Shown: positions 1 to 8,058 of the stretch, in pieces
Numbering within the stretch: the stretch's first letter is position 1
How the letters are laid out: the number at the start of each line of letters is the position of its first letter
NCBI RefSeq assembly: GCF_900172255.1
Contig: NZ_FWFU01000001.1
Span: 620,001-684,000 of the forward strand
Length of the DNA: 64,000 nucleotides
DNA from: Roseovarius halotolerans
GTDB taxonomy: Bacteria; Pseudomonadota; Alphaproteobacteria; Rhodobacterales; Rhodobacteraceae
Direction: 5' to 3'
The notes under the pieces: generated by a model
What the model was told of the DNA's origin: nothing
Seen by the model: the letters and a program-made list of their open reading frames with translations, nothing else
The model's database searches: none
Program-made: the position numbers and the translations under genes

Positions 1-1145
1 TGACCGCGCGAGTACGTATGGCCCGTGTCGAAATAGACCGTGAGGTTTCCTGGGTCCCGGCAGATCGTAAGAATTTCAGGATCCCGGTCATTGTTGTTGA
101 AACCGTCCACCTGCCGAATTTTGAGTCGGATATCTGCGCCTGTGGATTGCTCGAAGTCGTAGGCCAGTCGCCCAAGCCTGTCTGTTGCCCAGTATACGTC
201 AGCCTCAAAGTTTGCGCTTCCGGCGACGGCTGTGACCTCAAACCGAGCTGCATCGCCAAACTGCTGGAGCCATCGAAGTTCGCCCTCATCTGCCTCGCCG
301 TCGCCATCGTGCACCTGTTCGGGTACAATGAACGCGAGGTCGTAGGGCTGCTCAATTCCGTCTAGAGTAGAGATCGTCGAGGCGAGAATTGGGAGAGGTT
401 TGTCCGGCCGCGCAGCATCGTTCATGCAGGTCGCCGCTCGGTCGAGAATGATGCCGATGGATCTGGTGAATTCGTTCCAGGACCGGGTGGGGCCAATCCA
501 GATACGGCCTCCCGACGGGCTCGCACCGACGACCGCACCCGTCAAGTCGTCTGATAGCGACATCGTACTGCGGACCGAGCTGAAGTAATAGGTCTGGTCC
601 CCAAGCGGATCTAGGGAGGTCTCCAATTCGAGTCCCGAGAGAATCTTGGAGTCAGGCTTGATTGCGGTTCGACGGTGTGTCCCGCTGAGCCAAAGCGTCC
701 GAACCTCGCTCTCGACAAATGCCTTGTTGATCTGGCTTGAGCTGAGCCGCGTGATGCTCGCAAAGGGTCCGTCGGCGGCTCGTAGGACCTTCTTTGAAAC
801 CGAGCTTCGAAGGCCATTGTCGGAGAACAGTAAGGCGTACAGACTTCCGCGTCTGGCGACGATGATCAGCTGATTTAGTGTGTCTGTAATACCTTCTCCA
901 GCGAACCAACTCGGAACTCTCTTTTCGACATAGTGCGCCAGGGCGATCGTCGTTCCCTCAACTTCGATCCAGGGGTCCAGAACAGTCGGAAATCTAGGTT
1001 TTTCCTTGTCCTTCTTTTCCGCATTTTCCTTGGCAAAATCGCGGATCGCAGTGATCAAATCGCTCGGGCCAACCGCCTGATCATTTGTTGCACGGTAAAG
1101 CGCAACAGACAGGTACGGTGTGCATTGATCGCTGGATATTGCCAT
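1..1145 (-). CDS. Unrecognised protein, partial (runs off the left edge)
   Basis: An uninterrupted minus-strand frame runs from an ATG at 1145 to the window edge, about 381 codons with no stop in my codon-by-codon reading. The ATG follows an AGAGA-type ribosome-binding site and lies 67 bases after the stop of the DUF2235 gene, so the two look co-transcribed. The protein starts MAISSDQC, is soluble-looking with no signal peptide or membrane segment, and has long stretches of ordinary composition (for example LNQLIIVARRGSLYALLFSD and EQPYDLAFIVPEQV). I do not recognise a family. Plus-strand frames over this interval are short and unlike proteins. The true C-terminus lies outside the window. Confidence 0.72.
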   Translation of the reverse strand, partial: MAISSDQCTPYLSVALYRATNDQAVGPSDLITAIRDFAKENAEKKDKEKPRFPTVLDPWIEVEGTTIALAHYVEKRVPSWFAGEGITDTLNQLIIVARRGSLYALLFSDNGLRSSVSKKVLRAADGPFASITRLSSSQINKAFVESEVRTLWLSGTHRRTAIKPDSKILSGLELETSLDPLGDQTYYFSSVRSTMSLSDDLTGAVVGASPSGGRIWIGPTRSWNEFTRSIGIILDRAATCMNDAARPDKPLPILASTISTLDGIEQPYDLAFIVPEQVHDGDGEADEGELRWLQQFGDAARFEVTAVAGSANFEADVYWATDRLGRLAYDFEQSTGADIRLKIRQVDGFNNNDRDPEILTICRDPGNLTVYFDTGHTYSRG

Positions 1146-1212
1146 TGGGATCTCTCAGCTTGCCGGTCTTGGGTGGGTGACCAGTAGGGGTCTGATCAGT
1201 TTCTCCGCGCGC

Positions 1213-2373
1213 TCACGCCTCAATCTCAAATGATTTTGGTAGATTCTGCGGCTGGTAGGCTGGAAAGGTATTTTTCCGCTGAAACACCGAATCGTGGATA
1301 AGAGCATTTTCCGGAATCATGCGCGGCTCGTAGTGCGGCAGATACAATCCGAACTTGGCTTTGCGTGCTGGCCACTCTCGCCATTTTACTTTCTTGGGTA
1401 GCCACTCGAGAATCCGCCAGGCACCGGTTGCAGATTTATGCAACTCTGCACCCGCGCTAGGTTCTACGTATTCATGTTGGCTTTCACGTCTCGCCTTACC
1501 TTCCACAAGATGATTGAACATCGACGTGTTCGCATTCAACCCGTGTGCCTGTGCTTGTCGGATCATCCAATGGAGTGGAAACTTTGACAAGCCGCTCTCA
1601 GCTTCGGGATAGCCACCTCCGATGTCGGAATGGCAACCCGAGAACCAGACCTGCCGGCTGTCTTGCTTTCGAGGCTCTGACGTCGAGAAGCGGTTGGGTT
1701 TGAACTCCTGTTCATCTTTCCAAGGCCGCAAACGGAACATCCGGCGAAATTCATCGATAGCGATCGCTTGACGAAAAACTTCAACGCTGGGGTTCTGCAG
1801 CGTGTAGGGCAGCGTCTCCAGGCTAGGGAAATAGAAACGGTCTGGGCGTGGCACGATGACCGATGCAACCGTATCCCATACGCCAAGAAATTTGATCGGT
1901 ATCGTTCGCCCGCCTACGATTCTACGGAAATGCCAGGCGACAGACAGATCCTCCCCATCCATCGCGGCGCGCTTGTAGGCAGCAAATGCGTAGCCGACGT
2001 AATTCAATTGGTCCGGGCGCAGCAGTCCGAGGAGATGCATGAAGCCGGCAAGGACGCGGACGCTGTAGGCCCCTCGACTGAACCCGAAGAGAAAGATTTG
2101 GTCGCCATCATCATAGTTGTCAGCTAGGAACCGATAAGCGCCGAGGACATCGTCGTCCAGCCCATAGCCGGTGGCCAAGCCCAGGATACCTCTTACGTTC
2201 TGGCTAAGTCTTCCCCAAGTCTTTCTTTGGCCCAAGGTCCCGACGCCGGGGTCATAATACACGACCTGATTTTCGTTCTTCTCTAAAATACGATAAAGCT
2301 TAAGAATATTCGACATGTTGACGCCGATTTCATTGCCCGTTCCGTCACAGCAAACGACAATTTTCTTCGGCAT
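1213..2373 (-). CDS. DUF2235 family alpha/beta-hydrolase-like protein
   Basis: A 386-residue protein that opens with KKIVVCCDGTGNE, the N-terminal signature of DUF2235, and carries FLFGFSRGAYSVRVLAG, the GxSxG nucleophile elbow (FGFSRG) of that family. Some DUF2235 members are type VI secretion phospholipases (Tle1), but no VgrG, PAAR or other secretion gene is nearby, so a local lipase or defence-associated role is just as possible. The start is the ATG at 2373, behind a GAGGAG ribosome-binding site; an in-frame TTG lies immediately upstream. It is followed by the unrecognised gene at the left edge in the same orientation. Confidence 0.88.
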   Translation of the reverse strand: MPKKIVVCCDGTGNEIGVNMSNILKLYRILEKNENQVVYYDPGVGTLGQRKTWGRLSQNVRGILGLATGYGLDDDVLGAYRFLADNYDDGDQIFLFGFSRGAYSVRVLAGFMHLLGLLRPDQLNYVGYAFAAYKRAAMDGEDLSVAWHFRRIVGGRTIPIKFLGVWDTVASVIVPRPDRFYFPSLETLPYTLQNPSVEVFRQAIAIDEFRRMFRLRPWKDEQEFKPNRFSTSEPRKQDSRQVWFSGCHSDIGGGYPEAESGLSKFPLHWMIRQAQAHGLNANTSMFNHLVEGKARRESQHEYVEPSAGAELHKSATGAWRILEWLPKKVKWREWPARKAKFGLYLPHYEPRMIPENALIHDSVFQRKNTFPAYQPQNLPKSFEIEA

Positions 2374-2654
2374 CAAGTATCTCCTCTAGCTATGCATAAA
2401 GAACCTACCACGGTATGGCGGGGCTTCAACTCAATCGCGCATCACCAACGGTCAGTAGAAGACCAAAGCCTGAACAGAGCGAACTAAAGAACGCGGACGC
2501 TACGGAGAGCAGGTCAGGCGCGCATTACCAGCACCTTTTTTGGCAAGAACAGCCGGTGTGTAAAACGGCATACATAGCTGACTCCAATCTCGGGATGACC
2601 GTCAACGCGCCTGCGGTCTCATGACGTTCATAGCCGAGAAATGACGGCCTGTCC

Positions 2655-3440
2655 TCAGTCGGCGAGCATCCTCTTGCTTCGCGCCACCAGTAGCGAGACA
2701 ACCTCGTTCTCTTGAGTTCTGAACGATTGTTCACCCAGTTCGATCTGGTCAGCCCACTCGACATCGAACCATGTGTCGCCCTCGACAGTCGACATGAAGC
2801 GGTCATCCTGAGCGGCGCCGTACAGGATATCGTAGGCTCCGCTCTCTTCGTCCAGGCGATCCTTCGGAAACCATATCTCGGCGATGCTCTTCGACCGAAC
2901 GAACCAGTGACGTCCGTCTTTGCCGTATGCGACGAGCAGAGAGGGGTGCACATCGCTCTCGACCAGACGATAAGCCATCGCAGTCAGGCTGACATCGAAA
3001 CGCGCCGCCAGCTCCCTCACGGTTTTCATGTCGAGGCGATTGAAGTCACGCATCGCGTTCTTAAGCATGAAGCCAGGCATCAGCAATTCCGCGGCAAACC
3101 GGTTGGCCGCGGCTTCTCGTGAGAGGCCTTTCAGCTTGATCCCGCTGCCCCTGATATCATCCTTGCTGCACAGAAGCTGATGCCCGCGGTGCCATTCCCA
3201 GTGTCCTATTTCGTGCGCCAAGGAAAACCGCTGTCGGCGGGGAAGGCTACGGTTGTCGATCGAGATTATCGCTCGACCAACATCGGCCCTGCCGGCAATG
3301 CAGGCATCACAACCGTCCAGTTCGCGATACTTGACTTTCGCGCCGCTCAGCCACGCAATGGCTTCCAGGTCGATCCCTTCGGGCTCGTTGATCGAAAGAG
3401 ATTCAAGAAGCCTTGCCGCGGTCCGAGATTGATGGGTCAT
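2655..3440 (-). CDS. ImmA/IrrE-type zinc metallopeptidase
   Basis: A 261-residue protein with the zinc-binding helix HEIGH at residues 76-80, in the context FSLAHEIGHWEWHRGH, typical of ImmA/IrrE (COG2856) peptidases. These enzymes cleave a repressor or regulator to derepress genes. A later segment, ANRFAAELLMPGFML, is the usual second conserved block. The ATG overlaps the stop of the upstream acidic protein, so it is the third gene of a sigma-like / acidic protein / peptidase operon facing away from a CBASS operon. CBASS loci controlled by the CapH-CapP pair also use an ImmA/IrrE-type peptidase (CapP), which makes a regulatory role here plausible. Confidence 0.88.
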   Translation of the reverse strand: MTHQSRTAARLLESLSINEPEGIDLEAIAWLSGAKVKYRELDGCDACIAGRADVGRAIISIDNRSLPRRQRFSLAHEIGHWEWHRGHQLLCSKDDIRGSGIKLKGLSREAAANRFAAELLMPGFMLKNAMRDFNRLDMKTVRELAARFDVSLTAMAYRLVESDVHPSLLVAYGKDGRHWFVRSKSIAEIWFPKDRLDEESGAYDILYGAAQDDRFMSTVEGDTWFDVEWADQIELGEQSFRTQENEVVSLLVARSKRMLAD

Positions 3441-3853
3441 TTATCGGGTTCGTCCTGATCATCTCCCCATGCGTCATCGTCGAACAGCTCATCGAAATCC
3501 TCATCGAGGGCCGCCTTGTCGCGCTCGGACAATTCCTTGCCATTTCGCGCAGCCATGGTGTCAGGAGTGAAGCCCTCAGGGCGTGACTTGGCCTCGCGCT
3601 TTCTCATCGGGACAACATTGGCCTTCGACCGATTTCGGTCGCGTTCAAGAGCTGCGCGAGCATCCTTCAGGCGCGTCGAGTCAGCTTGAGCGATCGCACC
3701 TTGCAGCCACGCATCCATCGACTTGGCAAAAGCAGCCGTGTCTTCGCCTTCAGCCTTGGCTTCTTCGAGAATTTCCTCTGGCGTCATCGCCAGGATGTCC
3801 TCATTGATCGCTTCCTCGAGACGATCGAGCTTCGACATCTTGTCATTCACCAT
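3437..3853 (-). CDS. Acidic hypothetical protein between sigma-like factor and peptidase
   Basis: A 138-residue, highly charged protein (or 133 residues from the internal ATG at 3838, which has a GGTGA site eight bases upstream). The N-terminal half reads as helical, KLDRLEEAINEDILAMTPEE, and the C-terminus is very acidic, ending DDDAWGDDQDEPDK. No catalytic motif is visible. It overlaps the upstream sigma-like gene by about 11 bases and the downstream peptidase gene by 4, so the three are translationally coupled. By position it could be the sigma factor's inhibitor and the peptidase's substrate. That is inference; no family was recognised. Confidence 0.75.
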   Translation of the reverse strand: MVNDKMSKLDRLEEAINEDILAMTPEEILEEAKAEGEDTAAFAKSMDAWLQGAIAQADSTRLKDARAALERDRNRSKANVVPMRKREAKSRPEGFTPDTMAARNGKELSERDKAALDEDFDELFDDDAWGDDQDEPDK

Positions 3854-4400
3854 GGATCATACTCTTGAGTTCCGGGTGCGCATTTACCTTACGTCTGAAC
3901 CGCTTGCGCACAGTCTCGTAGCGGGTCACGTCGCCATTGAAGAGGCCAAGGAGATCGTCCTTCTCCCAGCCCTCCATGATGCCTTCAGCCAGGGCCTCGG
4001 CTTCTGCGTCGTCTTCGAAAAGTGCCATGACATAGGTCACGACCTCGGTTTCGAGCACCAGATCGGCCGCGCTGGTGTCCTCTGAAATCGCATCGGCCGC
4101 CGCATCTATGTCCCGGTCAATGTTACGCCGGAACCCGATTTTCGGGTTCTCGGACACGATGCTCTTCATCACGCCAGAGAGGAAGGCGAAGAGGTTCAGC
4201 CCCTTCGGCCACCGGCGCTTGCCCTCGATCGCTCTGCAGATCGCCTCCTGGATGACCTCATCTTCTTCGCCCGGTCGGCGGACCCGGCATCGGTTTCGCG
4301 CGAGGCGCCGGAGGTAGGTCCATTCTGCTTCCCCGAAAGAAAGCGCAGCCTTGAACTCGTCAACGGTGTGGAACTGGTCTTCGGTTTTCGCCTGCTGCAT
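3843..4400 (-). CDS. RNA polymerase sigma-70-like (ECF-type) factor
   Basis: A 185-residue protein with an N-terminal region-2-like segment (EWTYLRRLARNRCR, then EEDEVIQEAICRAIEGKRRW, resembling the sigma-2 helix where DLVQEAFLR is common). The C-terminal helical part, DLLGLFNGDVTRYETVRKRFRRKV, could be a region-4 helix-turn-helix. First gene of the minus-strand trio. It diverges from the CBASS operon across 176 bases containing inverted repeats and a GGAAC box, so it is the natural candidate for controlling that promoter. Sequence similarity to ECF factors is moderate, and it could be a sigma-like DNA-binding regulator instead. Confidence 0.72.
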   Translation of the reverse strand: MQQAKTEDQFHTVDEFKAALSFGEAEWTYLRRLARNRCRVRRPGEEDEVIQEAICRAIEGKRRWPKGLNLFAFLSGVMKSIVSENPKIGFRRNIDRDIDAAADAISEDTSAADLVLETEVVTYVMALFEDDAEAEALAEGIMEGWEKDDLLGLFNGDVTRYETVRKRFRRKVNAHPELKSMIHGE

Positions 4401-4449
4401 GGGCCGCCCTCGTTGCCGCTATTAGTGTCTGCGCCCGAGAACCATGACG

Positions 4450-4557
4450 CCGGACAGATTTTTTTTAGCTCCGTGTGTCCGGAACTCTCGCTCTGGTGCG
4501 CATACCATAACAAGGGCCCGCTGGCAGCCCTTCCCAATAATATGGTGACGCATCACC
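4450..4557. promoter_or_regulatory. Divergent control region between the sigma-like operon and CBASS
   Basis: CCGGACA at 4450-4456 and TGTCCGG at 4476-4482 form a 7-base inverted repeat around a T-rich run. GGAAC at 4481-4485, a common ECF sigma -35 element, faces the CBASS operon. GGTGA-CGCA-TCACC at 4544-4557 is a second palindrome 19 bases before the CD-NTase start and could be an operator or a hairpin in the leader. Confidence 0.45.
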
Positions 4558-4576
4558 GAGCAGAGAAAGAAATCGC

Positions 4577-5800
4577 ATGAACGTTCCGAAAGACAGACAG
4601 ATCACTTCCAAGGAAGGTACCCTCCGGGCCATCGTCCGGGAGATCACTATTCCGCAGACCTATGACGAGAAGGCGCGTGGCCGGTATCGGTCCATCGGCG
4701 AATGGCTCGACCGCCCGGACTCGAAAGTTCATCACCTGAAGCCGAAGATCTCGGCTCAGGGCTCGTTCGCCCAGGGAACCGTGATCCGCCCCGTCGGCGA
4801 CGGCGACGCCTACGATGTCGACGTGGTGTGCGAGCTTGAAAAGAGCGACCACACGCGGATGTCGCAGGCCGAACTCAAGAGCTTGGTAGGCCTGGAGATC
4901 AAGGCCTATGCCACGAGGCATCAGATGAAACAGGCGCCGCAAGATTGTCGGCGCTGCTGGACGATGGAATATGCCGACGAGGCGGACTTCCACATGGACA
5001 TCCTTCCGAGCATCCCCGGGACAGGCGGCTACGTGGCGTCGCTCGTCGCCGCCGGCTACGATCTCGAGGGGGTTCGCTCCTACACCAGCACGGCGATCGG
5101 CATCACCGACAAGAAGCATGAAGGCTATCATGAGCGCGGCGTGACCTGGCTCGTCAGTAACCCGAAGGGTTATCTCCGCTGGTTCCGCGGCCGTCAGCGC
5201 CAGGTGCTCGAGGAGAAGCGTGCCCAGATGAACGCCGCTGGCCGTGTCATTGCCTCGGTCGAGGACTTTCCGAACCACGAGGTCCAAACGCCTCTCCAGG
5301 ACGCCATCAAGCTGCTGAAGCGGCACCGGGACGTGATGTTCGACGGAGATGAACACAAGCCGATCTCGATCATCATCTCTACCCTGGCGGCAGCCTCCTA
5401 CAACGGCGAGGCGACGATCTCGGAAACACTCCGGAACATCCTGCCTAAGATGCAGCGTGCGATCGAGGACCTCGGACCCGTCGCTGTGATCCCGAACCCG
5501 TCCTACCCGGCGGAGAATTTCGCCGACAAGTGGGAGGACAAACCGGTCAAGCGCAGGAATTTCGAGCGTTGGATCGCACGCGCCCGCCAGGACGTCCTCG
5601 CCTACCTGGCCGGCAGCCGGTTCGACGCCATCCCGCCCGCGTTCCGGGATAGCATGACGGCTGAAACGATCCGCAAGGTCGCGCCCCTGATGTCCCTGAC
5701 TACGGCCGCAGTGGCTGCCAGCGCGGCCGTGGCCGCCGAAGAGGCCGCCGCGGTAAAAGCCTCGGGGGCCACGACGAAGCCCTGGTTCCCGGGTGAATGA
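4577..5800 (+). CDS. CBASS CD-NTase (cyclic oligonucleotide synthase)
   Basis: A 407-residue nucleotidyltransferase of the cGAS/DncV-like class. The polymerase-beta signature is present: G62-S63 in AQGSFAQGT, then D80 and D82 in AYDVDVVC, and a third acidic residue at about D141 in FHMDILPS. On phage sensing such enzymes make cyclic di- or tri-nucleotides that activate an effector. It is the first gene of a three-gene operon with an E2-like protein and an HNH-SAVED nuclease. The stop overlaps the GTG of the E2 gene. The C-terminus is Ala-rich, then ends KPWFPGE; the extreme tail is of interest because E2-like proteins in short type II CBASS act on the CD-NTase C-terminus. The nucleotide product cannot be read from sequence. 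Confidence 0.93.
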   Translation: MNVPKDRQITSKEGTLRAIVREITIPQTYDEKARGRYRSIGEWLDRPDSKVHHLKPKISAQGSFAQGTVIRPVGDGDAYDVDVVCELEKSDHTRMSQAELKSLVGLEIKAYATRHQMKQAPQDCRRCWTMEYADEADFHMDILPSIPGTGGYVASLVAAGYDLEGVRSYTSTAIGITDKKHEGYHERGVTWLVSNPKGYLRWFRGRQRQVLEEKRAQMNAAGRVIASVEDFPNHEVQTPLQDAIKLLKRHRDVMFDGDEHKPISIIISTLAAASYNGEATISETLRNILPKMQRAIEDLGPVAVIPNPSYPAENFADKWEDKPVKRRNFERWIARARQDVLAYLAGSRFDAIPPAFRDSMTAETIRKVAPLMSLTTAAVAASAAVAAEEAAAVKASGATTKPWFPGE

Positions 5801-6527
5801 CGCGGTGAAGACACTCCTGCGAGACGTCCGGGATGCCCTCTACGTCGACCAGCCTTACCTGGAGATTGCGGGCCGGGATGAGGCGGTCGTCGTGGAGGGC
5901 ACCTACCTGCTGTTGGCGAAGCTGCCTGCCTACCGGGATCGTGGTCCCTTGGCGGAGCATCGCATCAAGATCGAGATTCCAGCCGACTATCCGGCGACAG
6001 AGCCGAGGGTCACGATGCTGGATGAAAGCATTCCCAAGCATGACAGCTTCCATTGTTCGTCCGCGGGTGTCTGCTGCGTCACCGTGTTCGAGACATGGGT
6101 GGTGACCCAGAAGGACCCGTCGATCGGGGCCTTCCTGGAGGGGCCGCTCAGGAACTTCTTCCTGAGCCAGCTACTCCGGCGGGAGGGCAGGGACTGGCCG
6201 TTCGACGAATGGGGTCATGGAATCGATGGCTGGATCGATGCGGTGGCCGAACTCATTGGGTGCCGCCCGAGAAAGACCGAGGTTCGGAATGTTCTGGAAC
6301 GCCGGCGCGACGATGACCCTCTGGACATGGAGGCCGGGTGCCCCTGCGGAGGCCGACTGTCAGCGGAGGAGTGCTGCGGCACCCCGCTCCAGGATTTCTG
6401 GATGCAGGTGAGCGCGGAAACGGCGGAGGCGTGGCTTGGGCGGTTGGTCGACCTGACCCCGAAGCTGTCGCCCCGAGAAGTGCAGCGAAGAATCCATAGA
6501 AACCGCCCCTTCAGGCGGGTGCAGTGA
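5793..6527 (+). CDS. CBASS E2-like conjugating protein with C-terminal SEC-C-like motif
   Basis: A 244-residue protein starting at a GTG that overlaps the CD-NTase stop. Residues about 10-130 read as a ubiquitin-conjugating (UBC-like) fold: HRIKIEIPADYPATEPRV followed by HCSSAGVCCVTVFETW, where C94 or C95 is the likely catalytic cysteine. No E1 or JAB gene follows, so this is the short type II arrangement, in which the E2-like protein is reported to modify the CD-NTase and prime it. Near residue 183 begins CPCGGRLSAEECC, which fits a SEC-C zinc-type motif (CxC, eight residues, CC). This C-terminal extension might mediate protein binding. Confidence 0.88.
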   Translation: MNDAVKTLLRDVRDALYVDQPYLEIAGRDEAVVVEGTYLLLAKLPAYRDRGPLAEHRIKIEIPADYPATEPRVTMLDESIPKHDSFHCSSAGVCCVTVFETWVVTQKDPSIGAFLEGPLRNFFLSQLLRREGRDWPFDEWGHGIDGWIDAVAELIGCRPRKTEVRNVLERRRDDDPLDMEAGCPCGGRLSAEECCGTPLQDFWMQVSAETAEAWLGRLVDLTPKLSPREVQRRIHRNRPFRRVQ

Positions 6528-6536
6528 GGACGAGAT

Positions 6537-7673
6537 ATGGGCAAGAGTGGAACCCGAAATCTAAATGACAAGACCAGGCGCATCGTATGGGCGAAGTCCG
6601 CCGGACGATGTCAGTTCCAGAACTGTAACGAGCCGCTGATCGGCCACCTGGTGTCGGGAAACTCCGGCGCGAACAAGGGCTACGTCGCCCACATCATTGC
6701 CGACAGCGTCAATGGACCCAGGGGCGATGAGAAGCTCTCACCGCGTCTCGCCAATGACCATACAAACGTCATGCTCCTCTGCGATCCCTGTCATCGCGAG
6801 GTCGACCGCGAGAACCCGGACGCCTATCCGCCCGAGCGCCTTCGACAGATGAAACGGGATCACGAGGCGTGGGTCGATATGGTGCTGTCGACCGGCCCGA
6901 ACCGCCGCTCTCACATTCTCCAGTTCAGCGCGCCGATCGGCCCGAACGAAACCGCCGTTCCTTTCGATGATTGTGTGACGGCTATCCTGCCGCATCGCAC
7001 GCCGGCGGAGGCCAGGCCCATCGAGATCAAGGTCAAGGGGATGCATTACAAGGATACGGACTCGACCTATTGGCAGGTGCAACTCGATGTGCTTCGCGCC
7101 GATTTTGCCAGCAAGGTGCGCGGCCGCTTCGAGGCAGGTGACATCCGTCATCTTTCGGTGTTCGGTCTCGCCCCGATCCCGTTACTGATGGAGCTGGGGC
7201 GATTGCTATCAGACATCTCGGTCGCCGACGTCTTCGAGTTGCAACGGGAGCCCACACAATGGTCTTGGCCGGAGGACCGCGAGGAGGTCCAGTTCGCGCT
7301 ACACCGCGGGGCACCGGGCGGTAAGAAGGTTGCCCTGAAGCTATCCATCACCAACGAAGTCGGCGATGATGCCGTGGCGAAGGCGCTCGGAGCCGACGTC
7401 TCAATCTGGGAGATCAGCAGCGACGTTCACCGCGCGGGCATCATCAGGCACAAGGACGACCTCAGCCGGTTCCGGGAGATCGCGCGTCGCACCCTCGACG
7501 AGATCCAGAACCAGCATGGGCACGACGTCGATCTGTCTGTCTTTCCGGCCACTCCGTTGTCCTGCTCAGTGGAGTTCGGTCGGGTATGGCAACCGAAGGC
7601 GCAGCCGAGCTTCGATGTCTATGACAGGGTCCCGGAGAAGGGGTTCCTCCGCCGTTTGCGTATCGAGCCATGA
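6537..7673 (+). CDS. cap5: CBASS effector Cap5: HNH endonuclease fused to SAVED
   Basis: A 378-residue effector. The N-terminal part (about residues 15-120) is an HNH nuclease: CQFQNC and LLCDPCHREVD give the zinc cysteines and VAHIIADSVNGPRGD the HNH core histidine. The C-terminal about 200 residues match a SAVED sensor domain (for example DIRHLSVFGLAPIPLLMELG and LKLSITNEVGDDAVAKAL), which binds the cyclic nucleotide made by the CD-NTase. Binding drives oligomerisation and indiscriminate double-strand DNA cleavage. It lies nine bases after the E2 gene in the same operon. The ATG at 6537 sits behind an AGTGAGGACGAG site. The module looks intact. Confidence 0.93.
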   Translation: MGKSGTRNLNDKTRRIVWAKSAGRCQFQNCNEPLIGHLVSGNSGANKGYVAHIIADSVNGPRGDEKLSPRLANDHTNVMLLCDPCHREVDRENPDAYPPERLRQMKRDHEAWVDMVLSTGPNRRSHILQFSAPIGPNETAVPFDDCVTAILPHRTPAEARPIEIKVKGMHYKDTDSTYWQVQLDVLRADFASKVRGRFEAGDIRHLSVFGLAPIPLLMELGRLLSDISVADVFELQREPTQWSWPEDREEVQFALHRGAPGGKKVALKLSITNEVGDDAVAKALGADVSIWEISSDVHRAGIIRHKDDLSRFREIARRTLDEIQNQHGHDVDLSVFPATPLSCSVEFGRVWQPKAQPSFDVYDRVPEKGFLRRLRIEP

Positions 7674-7726
7674 GGCCGCATAATTCGTCTTCCTTCGATT
7701 TCTCCCCTGCCGCCTAGGGTCAGGCT

Positions 7727-8050
7727 TCATAACCAGTAGATGACAAGGGCGGCGAGGGCGATGGCCGAAAGGAAGACCTTCGGGCACCGGTCATAGCGGG
7801 TGGCCACACGCCTCCAGTCCTTGAGTCTTCCGAACATGATCTCGATGCGGTTGCGCCGCTTGTATCTGCGCTTGTCGCATTTGACCTGTGTCTCGCGCTT
7901 CTTCGGCCTGAGATGCAGGCGCGTCTCCCCTCGTCCTGCAACGCTTCTCTGAACCAGTCAGCGTCATATCCACGATCCCCGAGCAGCCATTTGACGTTTG
8001 GTAGGCCGCTGAGCAATGCGTGCGCGCCGATGTAATCGCTGACCCTAGGT
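7727..8050 (-). pseudogene. IS5-family transposase remnant (3' end only)
   Basis: The minus strand carries the C-terminal part of a DDE transposase, GLPNVKWLLGDRGYDADWF, then, after a frame change, KRRNRIEIMFGRLKDWRR and a final LVIYWL stop at 7727. The 5' half is missing and the reading frame is broken around 7915-7925. The fragment sits between the CBASS operon and the stop of the AbiEii gene and is too short to be active. It marks an old recombination junction between two defence cassettes. Confidence 0.8.
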
Positions 8051-8058
8051 CCACCTGC

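Noticed and set aside
18-873. Several short plus-strand frames at the left edge
   Set aside because: They lie opposite a continuous 381-codon minus-strand frame with far better protein character and a ribosome-binding site.
1213-2373. Reading the DUF2235 gene as a type VI secretion phospholipase effector
   Set aside because: No VgrG, PAAR, adaptor or secretion genes are nearby and there is no evident lipoprotein immunity gene.
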